Assembly (NCBI GenBank): GCA_019914995.1 | Contig: CM034128.1 | Location: forward strand, 684,501-748,500 | Source: Acanthochlamys bracteata | Lineage: Eukaryota; Streptophyta; Magnoliopsida; Pandanales; Velloziaceae | Length of the DNA stretch: 64,000 nucleotides | Reading direction: 5' to 3' | In this document: piece after piece, positions 59,812-64,000 of the stretch | How the letters are laid out: the number at the start of each line of letters is the position of its first letter | Position numbering within the stretch: position 1 is the first letter of the stretch | The notes under the pieces: generated by a model | What the model was told of the DNA's origin: nothing | Databases searched by the model: none | The model's input: the letters and a program-made list of their open reading frames with translations, nothing else | Translations under genes and position numbers: made by a program

Positions 59812-62307
59812 CTAGGGAAGAAGCAGCGCTTTTTCTTATTTGGTTTTTTGTACATATAGATAGTTGTTGATTGATTATGGGAGGTTTTTCTTTAACTTTG
59901 TGTTGATCAGAAATGGTGTGACCAATATTTTTATGTTTGTTTAGCATAAAATAAACAATATTAGAATTTGTATGTACATGTGAAATAAATATGTTTGTTG
60001 AGGTGTGCAAATTTTTATATTCATTATTGACATCAGGTATATCCAGTATCTTACGCACCACTTTCGGTACATAATTTTAGTTTATCCTTCGGTAATAAAA
60101 TAAATAAATAAATTACAGGAGATATTTGGAATTGATTTTAAAAAATTTAAAATAAAAATATTTTAACTCTTTTAATACGTTTTATTTTTTATTTTAAAAA
60201 AGTAATAATAAATAATAATAATAACGATGAAAACCTATTTTGTATTTTAAAATTTTTTTAAGAATTCTGAATATTTAAACAAATTATTAGAAAATATAAA
60301 ATAAAAATTATAAAATAAGAAAAGATAAGTAGAAGAATTTTGTACAATAAGGTTTTCACAATACCATATAATAATAATTTGAAATGAAGTAGGGACAATG
60401 GGTCCAGCGCATAGCCCAAAGCCTGAGATCTGCTTTAGTTGGGCTCGGCCCAGGCCTGAGATTCCTAAAGATAGGATCATCTGAAAAATTCAGTTTATGA
60501 TGTTTTTTTAATTTGTTTGTTGTCAGTCTATGAATTTTTCTTTTTTTATTATTAATTATTATTTTTACCTTAAAAGTTAATAAAATAAAATTTTTATGAT
60601 ATACAATTTTTTTATATGTTTCAAAACTTAAATAGTTTTATAACTAAAAAATTATTAAATAATCTAAAATAAAAAGTGATTGAAGGTGCGTTTTAGCAAA
60701 GTTAAAAAAAAAATTTTAATTTTATAATTTACGTTTTTTAATATATTTTTATAAATATTAAAAAAATTATTTAAAAATTAAAAAGAATTTATACAGTAAA
60801 ATTTTTTTATTATTTTTTAAAAATAAAAAAATAAAACTTACTTCAATAAAATAAGATATTTTTTTATTTTAAAAAAAGATTATTTTAAAGTCATTTCTAA
60901 CATATCTTTTATGAAAGTAAAGTAAACCGTTTCTTAATTCTTACTTCTATAGAGATTTTGTTGTTTACATATTTCGATCTTCGCCTCATTGACGTCAGTC
61001 TCACTTGTACGAAGTAGTAAACAAATTAATCTATACAAAGTGCGTAAAACATACATAAAACAAAAAGTAGTTAACAAATTTGCCAATGTTGTACAACTCA
61101 TCAAAGGCTTGCAAATTTAAAGTCGTAGGACAATAAACTAAATTCTCTCAAAAATCTTCTTTTAATTTTCAGGGAGTATTCAATTCTAACTACATTGCAG
61201 GAAGCTAATTTAATTAAGAAAGTTTACATCATAAGAAAAGGACCTAATAAGAGAAAAATTATTTATAAGACTTACTCTAAAGAAGAGTATTAAGTACTAA
61301 ATTCTATCTCAAATTACCGTTGCGTAGCAGGAAAAAATTATATGGACATTTTAGAAAACTTTTATTAGTTCAACTCTGGTCGCTACTACGTTACTTGTAG
61401 TAATAATTTTTCTCTTTATCATATGGACATCAGAAAATTGTGAGTCCTATATATCTCAAACATCAACCTCTACCGTACACCTAAACTATAAATCTAAGAA
61501 GATGCAATAGCTAGAATGAATTCAGCAATTAATTAATATAAGAATAATATCTTCTCAAGTCTCTCTCGTTCTAGTGGACGGTGAAGTCAGCCTTTAATTT
61601 GCCATTTTCTTTCAACAACCATTAACTTTCAACGAAGCACAGTGTTTGTTTTAGTGGGCTATCAATTATTTCAACCGAAGTAATCCAACACAAAACGCGT
61701 GCCTTTTTGTTACGGTTCAGTTAGCCCAAAAAATAAGATACGTATTTTAAATATTCGTAACTAAATTTTATAAAAATAAAAAATAAAAAATATAATTTTT
61801 AAAAAAATAAAATAAAAATAAAGTTCAGTATTTATATTTCAGTAGAGTTTAGAAATATATTAAAAATTAAAAAATATAATTATGTTGAAAAATATATAAA
61901 TAAAAAAATTAGAACGAAAATTTCGAATATAAAAATAAAATTCTGAATTTTTTGTATAATTAAAATATATGAACTACTCAAAATTTAAAATTTAACAAAA
62001 AAAATAAAATTATGAAAGTTTTAAAAATGTTCTAATTAATATCAAGAGAGATGGAAACAAGAAAAGAGAAATGTAAATGATTTGGTTCGTTATATACTAA
62101 TAGTCTAATAGGAGGACGCATCCGCTCTCCTTCTTTTCCTTTCTTATCTTGTTCTTTGTTTCTTTATGTTCGGTTTTTTTCACAACACAATAATACATGT
62201 CCACTTCAATCACTGTTACTATTATTGTTGTTTAATTTTTCTTATTGCTACTGCTACTCGCTTGTGATGTGTGTGCTTACATGTAACTTGTTTCTTCTCC
62301 GTTCTTC
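59812..62307. other. Spacer between the phytocyanin and HIPP genes
   Basis: Phytocyanin 3' UTR, then AT-rich DNA. A family 1-like inverted element lies at about 60687-60904 (GTGCGTTTT at its left end), and a fragment starting TTTGGAATTGATTTTAAAAA lies at about 60125. The last few hundred bases are the HIPP promoter. No gene was recognised. Confidence 0.45.
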
Positions 62308-62314
62308 TATATAA
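62308..62314 (+). promoter_or_regulatory. TATA box of the HIPP gene
   Basis: TATATAA about 188 bases before the ATG, with a C/T-rich leader (TCTGTCTCTCTTCTTATATT) between. Confidence 0.5.
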
Positions 62315-62495
62315 CATAATTCTTGGCCGGCTATTTTTCTGCAACAAATTTCAAAACTGCTTTGGTCGTACCTTTGTGATAGAGAGATATCTATTTTTCT
62401 GTTCTGTCTCTCTTCTTATATTCCTCCGTACTTGAGATTGAAGAAGGGTTCTGATAATCGTCCACGTTAAGTTAACTCGATCGTCCGTTTCAAGA

Positions 62496-63551
62496 ATGAA
62501 GGTAATTAATTGGCATATACTTCATGCTTACTTGTTAGAGATCATGGCTTGCCATAACCATGACTCGAAGTGTGCTTTAATTGATTCAGAGTCATTTGGT
62601 TTCCATAATTAAGTTCAAATTAATCAAGATTACTAGTGATCATTAGTTTCCTCTTAATCAAATTTCTTTTGTTCATATTTAGTATTAACCTTTACTCGTA
62701 AAGTTAATTCTTATTATCCTTTTTCTTTTTGTGTTTCGTGAACATGAGTTAGAAGACTTATAATTCGTGACTAATACCAATGTTTTTCTCTGTTTAATTA
62801 CAGAAGATTGTGATGAAAATAAATCTCCATGATGACAAAGCGAAGCAGAAAGCCATGAAAGCTGTCTCCACTCTCCCTGGTACTTAATAATCAACAATCT
62901 TAAATTAATCATTACTACGAGCCTACATATTATAATCTCTATGTATTAACATTGATAATTATTTATATTATCAAAGATCACTTATTATATATAATTTTCT
63001 TTCAATTATTGAAAACCAAACCATTGAATAATATATATTATCATTGCAACTACGTATACGTATATATAGGAGTCGACTCAATCGCGATCGACATGAAAGA
63101 TCAGAAGCTGACGGTGATCGGAGCAGTAGACCCAGTCGACGTCATCGCAAAAGTACGCAAGCAATGGTCGACGGCGGAGATTTTATCGGTGGGCCCAGCG
63201 AAGGAGCCGGAGAAGAATCAGCAATACAACAATTACGGAAGTAATAAGCAGCAAGGAGGAGGTGATCACAAGAAAGAAGGCGGAGGTTTCAAGCAGAAAG
63301 ATCCTCAGCAGCAATACAACGAAGAAATGTTTATGAGGGGAAATTTGAATGCTGCTGTTAATAATTCAAATAACCCTTATATGAACAAGGGTGGTGGTTA
63401 TTACAGTAATAATCCATATAGTCACAACCCTTATTATAATCAGCCTCAGCCGCTGCAGTACCAGCAGCAACCACATCACTATGCTCAGTCTCACGCTCAG
63501 TATAGATCACACAGTTCTGAAGAAGATCCTAATTCTTGTGTTGTTATGTAG
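62496..63551 (+). CDS. HIPP-type prenylated protein lacking the metal-binding cysteines
   Basis: Heavy-metal-associated isoprenylated plant protein. Three exons, 62496-62501, 62804-62879 and 63070-63551, join in frame to 187 residues. Exon 1 encodes only Met-Lys before the donor, a layout common in this family. The HMA-fold domain reads [20 protein letters not shown], then [20 protein letters not shown] and [13 protein letters not shown]. The usual MxCxxC loop is replaced by INLHDDK, so classical metal binding is not expected. A low-complexity Gln/Asn/Tyr/Gly/Pro-rich region follows from about 85. The end CVVM is a CaaX box, predicting prenylation and membrane attachment. The role is unknown; family members act in stress and pathogen responses. 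Confidence 0.9.
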
Positions 63552-63809
63552 TTCAGAAATTAAGTGAGTATTATGTTGCAGAAGTGTATAGTTTTTTGGT
63601 GATGACCAAGTTTAACTGTTATGGTAGTGATAATTAAGCTTTGTGATTTACAGAAGTGGAGTGTTGTTTTTGTTGTTTTCTTTCACTTGGAAGAAGAAGA
63701 AATTCGGATCTTGATTCACAACCAAGATTTTATTTATTTATAATTGGATTGTTAATAGTTTCTTCTTTTTCAGTAACGATAAGATTTTATTTCTCAGATG
63801 CTGCTACAG
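63552..63809. other. HIPP 3' UTR region
   Basis: Fits a 3' UTR with AT-rich words after the stop. Nothing else is seen. Confidence 0.5.
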
Positions 63810-64000
63810 TACGTTTAGAATTGTTTATGAAATAAAATTTTTTTAAAATAAAAAATATTTTTATTTTTTTTAAAAAACAAGTTTTATTTCTTTTACTTCT
63901 AAAAATATAATAAAAATATATAATAAAAAAATCTCATTACGTAAAATTTTTTTACACTATCTAAATTTTTAAATAAAATTTCTAAATATTTATAAAATAT
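63810..64000. mobile_element. AT-rich MITE family 1, cut by the window end
   Basis: Begins ACGTTTAGAATTGTTTATGA. It contains ACACTATCTAAATTTTTAAA and TAAATATTTATAAAATAT in the same order as the copy at 29228-29612. The right end lies outside the window. Confidence 0.6.

Noticed and set aside
1-64000. tRNA and rRNA genes
   Set aside because: I found no sequence with a T-arm GTTCGAATC-type word in a cloverleaf context, and no rRNA blocks. A tRNAscan-SE run would settle it.

Overview
The window is nuclear DNA of a flowering plant, probably a eudicot; I cannot name the species. The evidence is spliced genes with GT-AG introns, plastid and mitochondrial transit peptides, plant-only families (TGD3, ClpR4, HIPP, phytocyanin, P-class PPR, mTERF) and AT-rich intergenic DNA full of small transposon relics. 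I rebuilt the gene models by joining exons in phase; every reported junction keeps the reading frame.

Layout, left to right. 87-10820: two plastid genes in tandem (+), a TGD3-type lipid-import ATPase and the catalytically dead Clp subunit ClpR4. Their first (transit-peptide) exons look like copies of each other. The last large intron of ClpR4 holds a decayed Ty1/copia element and nested MITEs. 11190-15340: a 4 kb satellite-like array between two convergent genes. 15663-21301 (-): a PEPPER-type triple-KH RNA-binding protein. 22990-26500 (+): a tiny bL33 ribosomal protein with a long leader intron. 26925-28150: an orphan promoter (site II, telo-box, TATA) with no coding gene behind it, perhaps a snoRNA or other non-coding unit. 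28200-31500: AT-rich transposon-derived DNA. 31593-31994 (+): a secreted glycine-rich protein. 32000-36450: retroelement relics. 36459-38919 (-): a U/P-type cyclin with a strong leader hairpin. 41232-44063 (-) and 44929-46725 (+): a PPR gene and an mTERF gene, head to head, with a degenerate minisatellite between them. 49231-52888 (+): a conserved plastid lipocalin-like protein. 53861-55566 (-): MAGO NASHI, an exon-junction-complex core protein. 57116-57205 (-): a phytocyanin exon relic, 2 kb from an intact phytocyanin gene (59159-59811, +). 62496-63551 (+): a prenylated HIPP protein that lacks the metal-binding cysteines.

These genes do not form a pathway. Most are single-copy housekeeping functions of plastid, mitochondrion or RNA metabolism. 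The most unusual points are the shared transit-peptide exon of TGD3 and CLPR4, the two-monomer higher-order satellite, the leader hairpin of the cyclin gene, and the orphan promoter.
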